Both the position numbers and the translations under genes were made by a program. The notes beneath the pieces were generated by a model, which saw only the letters and a list, made by a program, of their open reading frames with translations, was not told the origin of the DNA and did no database searches. Of a stretch of 64,000 bases of DNA, positions 8,627-17,176 are shown piece by piece. The DNA comes from Bdellovibrionales bacterium RIFOXYC1_FULL_37_79 (GTDB lineage Bacteria > Bdellovibrionota > Bacteriovoracia > Bacteriovoracales > Bacteriovoracaceae): positions 124,001-188,000 of the forward strand of contig MEQB01000036.1 in assembly GCA_001770015.1 (NCBI GenBank), written 5' to 3'. Each line of letters opens with the position of its first letter. Within the stretch, counting starts at the first letter, position 1.

Positions 8627-10753
8627 GTGAACTCTCAAAAACCTGATATAAGGTTTCTATTTAAACCACGTGGACATGCGGTAATCGGGGCTTCGGCTGC
8701 TCCTAGTAAAATTGGGAATAGTATAATTAGAAACATGATTCATTCAGGTTATGAAGGAAAAATCTTCCCGATTAATCCAAAAGGTGGAAAAGTTTTTGAT
8801 ATCCCAATGCTCACCTCTGTCGATGAAATTTCGGAAGAGTGCGATTTGGCAACCATCGTGGTCCCCGCCCCCTATGTTTTTGATGCCGTTAAAGATTGTG
8901 CCAAAAAAAATATAAAATTTTTATCCATTATCACATCCGGTTTTTCCGAGGTCGGCGAGAATAAACTGGAAAGAGAAATAGTGACCTATGCCAACAATCA
9001 TGGGATGCGCATTCTAGGTCCCAATATTTTTGGTATCTATTCCGCCCAGGCTCGCATGAACGCCACTTTCGGCCCCCCCAACGTCACCCCGGGAAATGTG
9101 GCGATTATCACTCAAAGTGGGGCGCTGGGGATTGCCATGATCGGAAAAACCCAAGTGGAAAATATTGGTCTATCCTCCATCATCTCTATTGGTAATAAGT
9201 CAGATATTGATGAAGCGGACTTGATCGAATATCTGGTGGAGGATGAACAAACCAAAGTCATCTTCATGTACATGGAAGGTGTCAAAGACGGGGTAAGATT
9301 AATTGAAGTACTAAAGAAGGCCACTCGGATTAAACCGGTGGTGGTTATCAAATCCGGAAGATCCAAAAGAGGTGCCATGGCAGCTGCCAGTCATACCGGT
9401 TCTTTGGCCGGAGCGGATGGAGTTTTTGCAGCTATCATGAATCAATGCGGAGTTCATCGGGCAATTGATATTCAAGAGGCCCTGGATTGGTGCAAATTTT
9501 TATCTCAAAATTCCCACCCTGTGGGGGAAAATGCCATCATCATCACCAACGGCGGCGGAGTTGGTGTGCTTGCTGCCGATGCCTGCGAAGCAAACAATAT
9601 TCACCTTTTTGATGATCTTAAAACCCTTGAAAGCGCCTTCAAGGAATCCGTTCCCAGTTTTGGCTCGGTAAAAAATCCCATCGATATCACTGGCGGCGCC
9701 AGTATGATTGATTATGAAAAATGTATTGTGGATGCCTTCAACCATAAGGATATCCATTCCATCATTTGCCTGGGTTGTGAGACCTCGGTACTTACCGGTG
9801 AAACCTTTAAAAAAACCATTCTCGATATTCATCGAACCCACGGAGCTAAAAAACCAGTGGTGTACTCATTTGTGGGCGGCAAGGACATTGAGGAAGGAAT
9901 TAAATTTTTAAAATCCGAAGGTGTTCCCATTTATTCAGATATAGGTCAGGCGGTAAGCTGTCTGGGTAAAATCTATACCGATTATAGAAACAGAAAATCC
10001 CCTATGGATGGCAGTTCCACCCCTTCTGATATTGCCAATTGGGTTGATATTGGAAAAGTTAAAGAAATTGTCAAAACCGCCAAGGCTGATCATCGAACTT
10101 TTTTACTGGCCCATGAAGCTCAAGCAATCATGAAAGCGGCTAATGTATCAATACCCAAAAGTGTTTTGGCCACCAATTTAAAAGATGCCATCAGCGCTGC
10201 CAACGATATGGGCTACCCCGTGGTCTTAAAAATTGTCTCAAAAGATATTATCCACAAAAGTGATGCCGGTGGACTTGCCCTTGATTTACAAAATGAAAAG
10301 GAAGTGATTGATGCCTACGAGGCAGTACTGCACAACTCAAGACGCTACAAACCAGATGCCCACATCAAAGGCGTTGAAGTGGCCGAAATGTTAAAACCTG
10401 GCGTGGAGACTATCATTGGAGGAAGATACGATGCCTCCTTTGGTCCGGTCATCATGTTTGGCCAGGGCGGAATTTATGTGGAAGTCATGAAGGATATCGC
10501 CTTTCGCTCCATCACTTATGACAAACATACGATTGCCGGCATGCTCAAAGATTGCAGATCCTACCCGCTGTTGCTGGGAGTAAGAGGGGAGGCCAAAAAA
10601 GATATCGATGGTGTTATCGAGGTTATTATAAAAGTGGGATTAATATTATCCGGCTGCAAAGATATTACTGATATCGAAATCAATCCTCTGCTTGCCTACG
10701 ACGAGGAAGATGGTGTCAAAGCAGTCGATGTTAGAATTTTACTTACTAAATAA
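8627..10753 (+). CDS. Acetate-CoA ligase (ADP-forming), fused alpha and beta domains
   Basis: 708 residues; GTG start after GGGAGG. The order is CoA-binding Rossmann domain (about 1-140; FKPRGHAVIGASA), succinyl-CoA synthetase-like flavodoxin domains (about 145-455), and an ATP-grasp domain (about 490-708; GYPVVLKIVSKDIIHKSDAGG). The phosphohistidine motif ASHTGSLAGAD, His near residue 256, is intact. That argues for an active synthetase and not a Pat-type regulator in which it is degenerate. It interconverts acetyl-CoA + ADP + Pi and acetate + ATP + CoA, so it can conserve energy during acetate formation. Operon with the CoA-transferase and the DRTGG protein. Confidence 0.92.
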   Translation: MNSQKPDIRFLFKPRGHAVIGASAAPSKIGNSIIRNMIHSGYEGKIFPINPKGGKVFDIPMLTSVDEISEECDLATIVVPAPYVFDAVKDCAKKNIKFLSIITSGFSEVGENKLEREIVTYANNHGMRILGPNIFGIYSAQARMNATFGPPNVTPGNVAIITQSGALGIAMIGKTQVENIGLSSIISIGNKSDIDEADLIEYLVEDEQTKVIFMYMEGVKDGVRLIEVLKKATRIKPVVVIKSGRSKRGAMAAASHTGSLAGADGVFAAIMNQCGVHRAIDIQEALDWCKFLSQNSHPVGENAIIITNGGGVGVLAADACEANNIHLFDDLKTLESAFKESVPSFGSVKNPIDITGGASMIDYEKCIVDAFNHKDIHSIICLGCETSVLTGETFKKTILDIHRTHGAKKPVVYSFVGGKDIEEGIKFLKSEGVPIYSDIGQAVSCLGKIYTDYRNRKSPMDGSSTPSDIANWVDIGKVKEIVKTAKADHRTFLLAHEAQAIMKAANVSIPKSVLATNLKDAISAANDMGYPVVLKIVSKDIIHKSDAGGLALDLQNEKEVIDAYEAVLHNSRRYKPDAHIKGVEVAEMLKPGVETIIGGRYDASFGPVIMFGQGGIYVEVMKDIAFRSITYDKHTIAGMLKDCRSYPLLLGVRGEAKKDIDGVIEVIIKVGLILSGCKDITDIEINPLLAYDEEDGVKAVDVRILLTK

Positions 10754-10764
10754 AGGAGAAATAC

Positions 10765-11796
10765 ATGAAGGCCAACAGATCAGTTTTTTTATCAATCAGG
10801 CCAGATGCTGGAAAAACAAGCTTGATTCTTGGTTTAATAAAAAATATTAACAAAAAATGTGCTTATATGAAGCCCCTCGGTGATAGGCTTTTGTATAAGA
10901 AAAAAAGACTTTGGGATCATGATGCTTCATTAATGACAAAGATATTCAGTTACACTCCCGATCCTGAAATCATGACGGTTGGTTTTGAACATGCCAAACT
11001 GGAATATATGTATGATGAAACTTCCTTATCCGAAAAGTTAAACGAAATGGCCTCATTTCTTGAAAAAGAATACGACCTGCTTTTTATCGAGGCTGCCAAG
11101 GATTTAACCTACGGGTCATCAGTCCATCTAAATGCCAAAAATCTGGCCAAAATGCTAGATGCCTCCATCGTTGCCGTACTCAGCGGCTCTCCTGAGATCA
11201 TTATCGATGATCTGACTTATCTGGCCAAAGAATTCAATAAATCCCAAATCAAAGGCGCCATTATCAATCAAGTAAGCGATGTTGAGGATTTTAAAAATAC
11301 CTACCATGAAAAAATCAAGGAAACTGGTATTAAAATCCTGGGAGTCGTTCCTAAAGATAAAACTTTAGGCAGATTGACCGTCCAGCAAATTGCCGATGAT
11401 TTGATGGCAAAAATTATTACCGGCAGTGACCATTTGCTTAATCCCGTCGACCATATCGATATTGGTGCCATGAGTGTCACTGAAGCTAACAAATTAAATA
11501 TTTTTAACAAGGACAACAACCTGATTATAACCAGCGGTGATCGTTCTGACATTATGTTAGCCGCTCTGGAACATACCCCCAGTGCCTTCATTCTAAGCAA
11601 TGGGATTTTACCATCTCGCAATGTCATTACTATATGCGAACAAAAAAATATCCCCTTGCTTTCTGTGCAAACAGAAACATTTCTAACCGCCAAGAATGTA
11701 GATGATATGCATCCGCTCCTCTACATGGAACACACTGACAAAATTGAACAACTAACCAGACTGGTTAAAGAAAACGTGAATTTGGCCGAGTTTTAG
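10765..11796 (+). CDS. BioD-like ATPase with DRTGG domain (Pta N-terminal type)
   Basis: 343 residues with AAGGAG before ATG. It resembles the regulatory N-terminus of long phosphate acetyltransferases: a BioD/CobB-like P-loop domain (residues 1-200; variant loop RPDAGKTS, then CAYMKPLGDR) and a DRTGG-type domain (about 215-330; NLIITSGDRSDIMLAALEH). The catalytic phosphotransacetylase domain is absent, so it is probably a sensor or regulator of acetyl-CoA metabolism. It lies 11 bp downstream of the ADP-forming synthetase, supporting that role. The exact ligand is unknown. Confidence 0.82.
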   Translation: MKANRSVFLSIRPDAGKTSLILGLIKNINKKCAYMKPLGDRLLYKKKRLWDHDASLMTKIFSYTPDPEIMTVGFEHAKLEYMYDETSLSEKLNEMASFLEKEYDLLFIEAAKDLTYGSSVHLNAKNLAKMLDASIVAVLSGSPEIIIDDLTYLAKEFNKSQIKGAIINQVSDVEDFKNTYHEKIKETGIKILGVVPKDKTLGRLTVQQIADDLMAKIITGSDHLLNPVDHIDIGAMSVTEANKLNIFNKDNNLIITSGDRSDIMLAALEHTPSAFILSNGILPSRNVITICEQKNIPLLSVQTETFLTAKNVDDMHPLLYMEHTDKIEQLTRLVKENVNLAEF

Positions 11797-11808
11797 AGAA
11801 TTAAACAA

Positions 11809-11980
11809 ACCCGTTTGACTTTATTTATCAATTATTTTTGATCAAGATTGCCGATTGCTTTTTTTAAAACTCATTGTATGATTAGTACTGGGAGTTTTTT
11901 GTTTAAAAAAGGAAGAGCAAATGAACAAAATAATTATTCTTTTAGGACTATGTTTAATATTTATTAGTAGCAATACTTTT
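11809..11980 (+). repeat. Tandem repeat copy A: promoter, leader and signal-peptide coding DNA
   Basis: Diverged copy of the element found again at 13300-13470 and 14516-14686. It starts at ACCCGTTTGACTTTATTTATC and continues through the promoter, ribosome site and most of the signal-peptide codons of the first paralogue. It differs from the other two mainly around the -35 region and leader. Confidence 0.85.
11855..11882 (+). promoter_or_regulatory. Sigma-70-like promoter of paralogue A
   Basis: TTGCTT (11855-11860), a 16-bp spacer, and TATGAT (11877-11882), about 40 bp before ATG 11921. The same promoter position recurs in both other repeat copies, which supports it. Confidence 0.55.
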
Positions 11981-13228
11981 TGTGCAGATACATTAGAACC
12001 GCCTAAGGAGTTTGACCGAGACAAGCTTATACCTCCTCAAAACGTTGGGAGCTTTAAAGAACTACGCGACCCTTACGGCGATATGAGCAAACGTCTCCTC
12101 ACTCCTGAAGAAGTGAAGAAGAAGATGGAACGATGGGAACAATTTGTAAATGCAAGGATGACGCAATTAAAAAATAACCCAATGTCAGACATCAACACAG
12201 AAATCATCAATATAGACCAAAAGTTATCGGCACCTGGAGTCGAACGAATAATGAAAGAGTTCATCCAGGAAAAAGCAAAAGAAAAAAGATTAACGCAATT
12301 GTTGTCATCATCAGAAGAAAAATCTCCAAAATACGACGAAGCAAACGCATGGTTAGAAGAAATTTATTCTTCCCAGATCAAAGATAAAATAATGGAACGG
12401 ATGAAAATAACTGATAAGGAAGCAGAGCAGTTCTTAAAAAAATCAATTATAACCTTTGAGAACGGAAAAATCAACACCGACTTTACTTTAAAAAATTCAG
12501 AAATTACGCTGGAAACATGGATGAAACAACCACCTTTAATAGTTACAACAAGCCCTTCCCACGATCACAAAGTGATCAAGCACGGTTCAAACTTACTCCA
12601 TATGGAAAGCATTAATAACGTAGTCATACCTACCAAAGCTGGAAAATGGGTACGGAACGAAAAAGCGCTAGGTGAATCTTATGCGACATATGGTACCTCT
12701 GCTGTAGGCTTATTAACCCATCCCCTTTATGTCTGGAAAGAGAAATTCAATACAAAGAAATGTAGAAGAATATATGAAGTCCTCAAAAATAAAAAAGAAA
12801 TAAATACTTGTAAGTCATCACTAGAAAAGTATAACAAACAATTAAATCAAGCACTGTTAGCAGATGAAACCAGTGACCCCCAAAATGATAAAGACTATTA
12901 TCCACCAGCTCCAAATTCTACTCAAGCTAATGTGAATTATCACTCCAAGCGTCTTTCTAACTTCCTCAAGGATCACATTAAGAGCAATAAGACAGGATCA
13001 CCAGAGCCAGGGCCTGTGGCGACTCCAACCATGCCCACTATTGATTCTAATTTTGATTTTGGATTAGAAAAATTAATGGAGGCCAAACAAGCCCTAACTG
13101 ACTGCGATGATAATGGGCTTAAACATTTTTACACACATGATCAATTGTGGAAAAATTATGAATTATATCCCAAAGATTCTACTGATCAAGAGCAAATGCC
13201 CGGAACTAGTCAAACAAAGCAACAGTAA
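11921..13228 (+). CDS. Secreted tandem paralogue A, unknown family
   Basis: 435 residues; ATG after GGAAGAGC. The signal peptide (IIILLGLCLIFISSNTFCA) is nearly identical to those of the next two genes. The mature protein is Lys/Glu-rich. A central block ends KKCRRIYEVLKNKKEIN. A C-terminal block runs MEAKQALTDCDDNGLKHFY then LWKNYELYPKDST. Several Cys recur in both blocks and may form disulfides outside the cytoplasm. It is the longest of the three, with about 100 extra residues after the signal peptide. Its C-terminal tail TKQQ matches that of paralogue B. No known family recognised; a secreted or periplasmic effector-like protein is plausible but unproven. Confidence 0.85.
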   Translation: MNKIIILLGLCLIFISSNTFCADTLEPPKEFDRDKLIPPQNVGSFKELRDPYGDMSKRLLTPEEVKKKMERWEQFVNARMTQLKNNPMSDINTEIINIDQKLSAPGVERIMKEFIQEKAKEKRLTQLLSSSEEKSPKYDEANAWLEEIYSSQIKDKIMERMKITDKEAEQFLKKSIITFENGKINTDFTLKNSEITLETWMKQPPLIVTTSPSHDHKVIKHGSNLLHMESINNVVIPTKAGKWVRNEKALGESYATYGTSAVGLLTHPLYVWKEKFNTKKCRRIYEVLKNKKEINTCKSSLEKYNKQLNQALLADETSDPQNDKDYYPPAPNSTQANVNYHSKRLSNFLKDHIKSNKTGSPEPGPVATPTMPTIDSNFDFGLEKLMEAKQALTDCDDNGLKHFYTHDQLWKNYELYPKDSTDQEQMPGTSQTKQQ

Positions 13229-13240
13229 GCATCTTTTTTT

Positions 13241-13470
13241 CGATATGATTTAAAAACAATAAACGGGTAGTGATCATTCTTTCATCCAGGATTGAACATA
13301 CCCGTTTGACTTTATTTATCAATTATTTTTGATCAAGCTTGCCGATTGATTTTTTCTCAACTCGTTATTATGATTAATGCAGGGAGAATGTTGTTAAAAA
13401 GGAAGAGCAAATGAACAAAATAATTATTCTTTTAGGACTATGTTTAATATTTATTAGTGGCAATGTTTTT
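13241..13470 (+). repeat. Tandem repeat copy B (230 bp)
   Basis: Nearly identical, at equal length, to 14457-14686. It contains the 3' flank of the preceding paralogue, an inverted repeat (AAACGGGTA at 13261 against TACCCGTTT ending 13307), the promoter, ribosome site and the signal-peptide codons of paralogue B. The boundaries indicate duplication of whole gene-plus-flank units. Confidence 0.9.
13346..13374 (+). promoter_or_regulatory. Sigma-70-like promoter of paralogue B
   Basis: TTGATT (13346-13351), a 17-bp spacer and TATGAT (13369-13374), about 36 bp upstream of ATG 13411. The same sequence recurs before paralogue C. Confidence 0.6.
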
Positions 13471-14445
13471 TGTGCAGATTCAAAGCAACAAAATCAAAGT
13501 GATGGAAATGACCAACCAAAATCGGGAAAGTCGGATGATGCTAGAGGAGCTGGAGCCATTCCTAACCTCGATCTAAACACCCTTAATCAATGGATTAAGG
13601 GACATTTATTCCAGATTAACATGGAAATGGCGCAGGAAGGAAACAAGTCTAAGAAAGAGCTCGAAAAGATATTAAATACATCAATTTTAACCCTTAATAA
13701 CTTTCAGGACACAAAATTGAACAAAGAACAAATCCCCTCCAGCAGTATTAAAGTCGCAACCGACTTTATTTTAGAAGGATCAAATGTTGTTAAACTGGGA
13801 AAAAAAAGCAAGCTGCCACCACTTGAACTCACCCGCCCCACTTCTGACAGCATCGTAATCAAGTCCGGTGAAAAATCCGTCTTTGCCCAGAATATTAACG
13901 GAATGTTTATCCCCATCAAAGCTGGAGCATGGATATTTAATAAAAAGGCGCTTACGTCACATGAGCAACCACTTTTCGTCTGGAAAGATACATTCAACAC
14001 AAAGAAGTGTAGAAGAATATATGAAGTCCTCAAAAGAAATACAAATGAAATAAATACATGTGCCTCATCACTTGACAAGCTTAACAAACAATTAGCTCCT
14101 GCATTTTTAACCGATGAAACCAGTGACCAAATTCGTGATAAGGACTATTATTCGCAAAAGCCAACTTGGATGTCACGTTTCGATGAAATCAATGGAACGT
14201 CAAATATAAGCGACAACGTCCATTCAAAGTCTACGACGATTCCTCCCATATCCCCTACGGATTCTACTTTTAATTTCGGATTAAAAACATTGATGGAGGC
14301 CCAGCAAGCCTTAGCTGACTGCGATGATAATAACCTTAATCAGTTTTACACAAATGATACCTTATGGAAAGATTATGATTTATATCCCAAAGATTCTACT
14401 GGTCAAAAACAAATAACCAAAGCTGGTAAAGCAAAGCAACAGTAA
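13411..14445 (+). CDS. Secreted tandem paralogue B, unknown family
   Basis: 344 residues with the shared signal peptide (IFISGNVFCA). The middle of the protein differs strongly from A. The block PLFVWKDTFNTKKCRRIYEVLK and the end MEAQQALADCDDNNLNQFY, LWKDYDLYPKDST and AKQQ are almost the same, even at DNA level. This mosaic of conserved and divergent segments suggests duplication followed by fast change or recombination in the exposed part. Sits between two copies of the repeat, so unequal crossing-over could add or remove it. Function unknown. Confidence 0.85.
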   Translation: MNKIIILLGLCLIFISGNVFCADSKQQNQSDGNDQPKSGKSDDARGAGAIPNLDLNTLNQWIKGHLFQINMEMAQEGNKSKKELEKILNTSILTLNNFQDTKLNKEQIPSSSIKVATDFILEGSNVVKLGKKSKLPPLELTRPTSDSIVIKSGEKSVFAQNINGMFIPIKAGAWIFNKKALTSHEQPLFVWKDTFNTKKCRRIYEVLKRNTNEINTCASSLDKLNKQLAPAFLTDETSDQIRDKDYYSQKPTWMSRFDEINGTSNISDNVHSKSTTIPPISPTDSTFNFGLKTLMEAQQALADCDDNNLNQFYTNDTLWKDYDLYPKDSTGQKQITKAGKAKQQ

Positions 14446-14456
14446 TCATGTTTTTT

Positions 14457-14686
14457 CGATATGATTTAAAAACAATAAACGGGTGATGATCATTCTTTCA
14501 TCTAGGGTTGAACATACCCGTTTGACTTTATTTATCAATTATTTTTGATCAAGCTTGCCGATTGATTTTTTCTCAACTCGTTATTATGATTAATGCAGGG
14601 AGAATGTTGTTGAAAAGGAAGAGCAAATGAACAAAATAATTATTCTTTTAGGACTATGTTTAATATTTATTAGTGGCAATGTTTTT
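14457..14686 (+). repeat. Tandem repeat copy C (230 bp)
   Basis: Matches copy B with only a few substitutions over the intergenic DNA, promoter, ribosome site and signal-peptide codons. The inverted repeat AAACGGGT/ACCCGTTT (14477 and 14516) is kept. Identity stops abruptly after the signal peptide, where protein C diverges. Confidence 0.9.
14562..14590 (+). promoter_or_regulatory. Sigma-70-like promoter of paralogue C
   Basis: TTGATT (14562-14567), a 17-bp spacer and TATGAT (14585-14590), about 36 bp before ATG 14627; identical to the promoter of paralogue B. Confidence 0.6.
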
Positions 14687-15580
14687 AGCTTGAAAAGTCA
14701 AATTGCGGAACCATTCCCTGACTCCTACGCCGGAAACGAACAAACTCAGGTGCTGAATAATACATATTTAAAAAACGCAAAAAAAAATGTAATGCCATAT
14801 AAGGGGTTGGATCCGTGGTTGGATGAACTTTATTTTCTTCATGCAAAAGCTGACGAAGTCGCTAAAACAACGTTGCCGGTAGATGCCAACTTATTTAATG
14901 GGAAGAAAATTCTATATTTTGAGGCAAAGACAACGCCTCTCACTCACCATACCAAAACGCTTGGTACTCTAAAAATACTTGGCGAGGAGCTACCTACAAG
15001 CAATATATCGGCCGGTAAGAAAAACCCTGATCTGACTTCCATTACGACAGTGGAACTTCCCCCTAATCAAATGGTTATTTTGCATGGTAATAAATCTTTA
15101 CTCCTGGAAAAAATTAATGACTATTTTGTTCCCATAAAAGCCAAAGAAGTGACCCGTGATCTGGGAGATCTGCAACATTATTGGCTGGATAGATTCGATC
15201 TAAAAAAATGCCGAAGATTATATGAGATTGTAAAAGACCAAAATGACATCGGCACAAGTATCTTAAAAACTGAAAATATTAAGAGAATACAAAAAGCTTT
15301 ATCAGTAGTTGATAGTGAACATAAAAAACTTAAAGATCTTCACACATACCAAAATCCCAAGGCTACCTACCGCGACGACAACCCTTCCGACAATGCACCA
15401 ATTGATGCATTACAATCCTTCGCTACAACCATGGATACTTTAAAACAATGTGATAATTACGGGCTTAGTGATCTTTATAAGGATGATAAATTATGGAAAG
15501 ATTATGAATTATATCCTAAATTTTCGACTCCCCAAGCCCCCGCAATAGAGAAAGAGTCGGAGTCAGTGGGCGCAACGTAA
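14627..15580 (+). CDS. Secreted tandem paralogue C, unknown family
   Basis: 317 residues. The first 20 residues are identical to B, but the mature chain is the most divergent. It keeps RFDLKKCRRLYEIVK and a C-terminal MDTLKQCDNYGLSDLY and LWKDYELYPK block, and it lacks the Cys at the signal-peptide end. The tail differs (ending GAT) and there is no repeat copy after it, so it marks the end of the array. As with A and B the signal peptide predicts export. The conserved Cys-containing modules probably define the fold. No function assigned. Confidence 0.83.
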   Translation: MNKIIILLGLCLIFISGNVFSLKSQIAEPFPDSYAGNEQTQVLNNTYLKNAKKNVMPYKGLDPWLDELYFLHAKADEVAKTTLPVDANLFNGKKILYFEAKTTPLTHHTKTLGTLKILGEELPTSNISAGKKNPDLTSITTVELPPNQMVILHGNKSLLLEKINDYFVPIKAKEVTRDLGDLQHYWLDRFDLKKCRRLYEIVKDQNDIGTSILKTENIKRIQKALSVVDSEHKKLKDLHTYQNPKATYRDDNPSDNAPIDALQSFATTMDTLKQCDNYGLSDLYKDDKLWKDYELYPKFSTPQAPAIEKESESVGAT

Positions 15581-15642
15581 TCCTAATAAAAACAGTCTTG
15601 ATATTGGTGTTTAGCTCCTGGACGTTAAAATAAGGACTCTCC

Positions 15643-16491
15643 ATGAAAACTTTTTTCATTACCATTTTTTTCATACTTTTTCTTCAAAGCTCTTTTGCCT
15701 CCAACTGGCCGGCTGAAATTAAACTGGGCCTAATTCCAATTGAGGGCGGATCAAACGAAAAGGAAAGATTCACTCCGCTCGCTGAGTATTTGGAAAAAAA
15801 GTTAAAAATAAAAGTCAAATTATTTTCCGCCAGCGACTATGCCGGCATTATTACAGCGCTCGAACATGATCATATAGATCTTGCCTATCTCGGTGCCAAA
15901 ACCTACATCGAAGCATACACCAAAACCGGCGCACAGATTGTCGTCAGAGAACTTAATGAAAAAGGTTTTAGTGGATACAAGGGGGTCATTATCACTGGAA
16001 AAAATTCCGGTATAAAATCCATGGCCGAGATTAAAGGAAAAACTTTTGCTTTTATAGATCCCAACTCCACTTCAGGTTATCTCATTCAAGCAGCCTACTT
16101 TAAAACCCATACCCCACCCATTGATCCAGGAAATTATTTTAAAGAATTAAAATTTGCCGGGTCCCATGTGGCCGCTATTTTATCTGCCAAGAACAATTTA
16201 GTTGATCTGGCTGCCACCAACGAAATTGATATTGAGCGAATGGTGGAAGCAGGTCAAATTGCCAAAGATGATGTCAAAATCCTGTGGACCTCGGAATTGG
16301 TACCACAAGGAGTAATTGTCGCTCGTAAGGGATTGCCTGCAGATTTGGTAAAGGCCATCCAAAAAGCTTTGCTAGCGGTACCTTTGAAGATAAAAGCAAA
16401 GCTTCAAGATGGTGGATTCACGCTGGGTAAGGACACCGACTACGATTACGTTCGCTATCTGATGAAGATCAAGGACCAGTTATCAAAATAA
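15643..16491 (+). CDS. PhnD-like phosphate/phosphonate-type binding protein
   Basis: 282-residue periplasmic binding protein of the PhnD/PtxB/SsuA-like type. It has a signal peptide (FFITIFFILFLQSSFA), then LGLIPIEGG and RFTPLAEYLEKKL (about residues 30-55), DLAYLGAKTYIEA, and FAFIDPNSTSGYL near residue 140, which is the ligand-loop region of the family. No ABC ATPase or permease lies nearby, so it is an orphan receptor. It may work with a transporter elsewhere or feed a sensor. The ligand (phosphate, phosphite, phosphonate or another anion) cannot be told. Confidence 0.82.
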   Translation: MKTFFITIFFILFLQSSFASNWPAEIKLGLIPIEGGSNEKERFTPLAEYLEKKLKIKVKLFSASDYAGIITALEHDHIDLAYLGAKTYIEAYTKTGAQIVVRELNEKGFSGYKGVIITGKNSGIKSMAEIKGKTFAFIDPNSTSGYLIQAAYFKTHTPPIDPGNYFKELKFAGSHVAAILSAKNNLVDLAATNEIDIERMVEAGQIAKDDVKILWTSELVPQGVIVARKGLPADLVKAIQKALLAVPLKIKAKLQDGGFTLGKDTDYDYVRYLMKIKDQLSK

Positions 16492-16519
16492 CCAATTACC
16501 TCTCAAAGATAACCCTTTT

Positions 16520-17155
16520 TTAATAGCAGCGCCCTCGATAAGTATAGTGCTTGAATGTATTCCTATCAATTGCTTTAAACTTGGCAACCTGATCCTGGGT
16601 AGCTTCGTAGAGGAAATCGATGGTATATAATATATCGGTATACTTATAATAAAACGAAACATGTCTTCTGCCCTGTACGGTGATCGGCATATAATCGCAC
16701 ACTTGTCGACAAACCTGTTGTCCAAATTCAATTTGGCAAATAGTTCTACAAACATACCTGTTTTCTGTATAACTGCAACCTTCAACGCCGCTATATTCAT
16801 GAGAATTGGTGGTCTGAGAACGGACTTTACCATTTAGATCATATGGCTGGCCTGATATACTGGACTCCAAAAAAAGGTCTCCCGAATAAGAAGGAAACTC
16901 CACTCCTGGAGGAAGAATAAAAGAGATTTTTTTATCCTTACCTTCCACATTTCTTATATTCAATTTAATTTTATTTTTGCCCGCAAGAATTATTTCACTG
17001 GCATACTCACCTACCGGAATCAAAATATCTTTTTGACCGCCCAGCTTGGTTTTTTTATTAAAATCCATTTCATCAGTAACATTCAAGGTACCTTTGATGC
17101 TTTTAGAGCAAGATACTAATAGAGAAAAACTCAACATAATCAATAAAAATTTCAT
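16520..17155 (-). CDS. Cys-rich lipoprotein, unknown
   Basis: 211 residues; GGAGGA before ATG. N-terminal signal with lipobox LLVSC predicts lipidation at Cys 16. The chain is beta-rich in appearance. The centre has a cluster of Cys (GCSYTENRYVCRTICQIEF, then QVCRQVCDY, about residues 125-155), probably disulfide-bonded in the periplasm or at the surface. No family recognised. It is upstream of nothing obvious: convergent with the PhnD-like gene and 21 bp downstream of rubrerythrin on the same strand, so it might be co-transcribed with the redox genes. Confidence 0.75.
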   Translation of the reverse strand: MKFLLIMLSFSLLVSCSKSIKGTLNVTDEMDFNKKTKLGGQKDILIPVGEYASEIILAGKNKIKLNIRNVEGKDKKISFILPPGVEFPSYSGDLFLESSISGQPYDLNGKVRSQTTNSHEYSGVEGCSYTENRYVCRTICQIEFGQQVCRQVCDYMPITVQGRRHVSFYYKYTDILYTIDFLYEATQDQVAKFKAIDRNTFKHYTYRGRCY

Positions 17156-17176
17156 ATTTCCTCCCTGTTTTTAAAA

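Noticed and set aside
11809-15580. Insertion sequence or CRISPR array
   Set aside because: The repeats are gene-plus-promoter duplications, about 1.2-1.5 kb apart, without transposase, target-site duplications, short regular repeats or cas genes.
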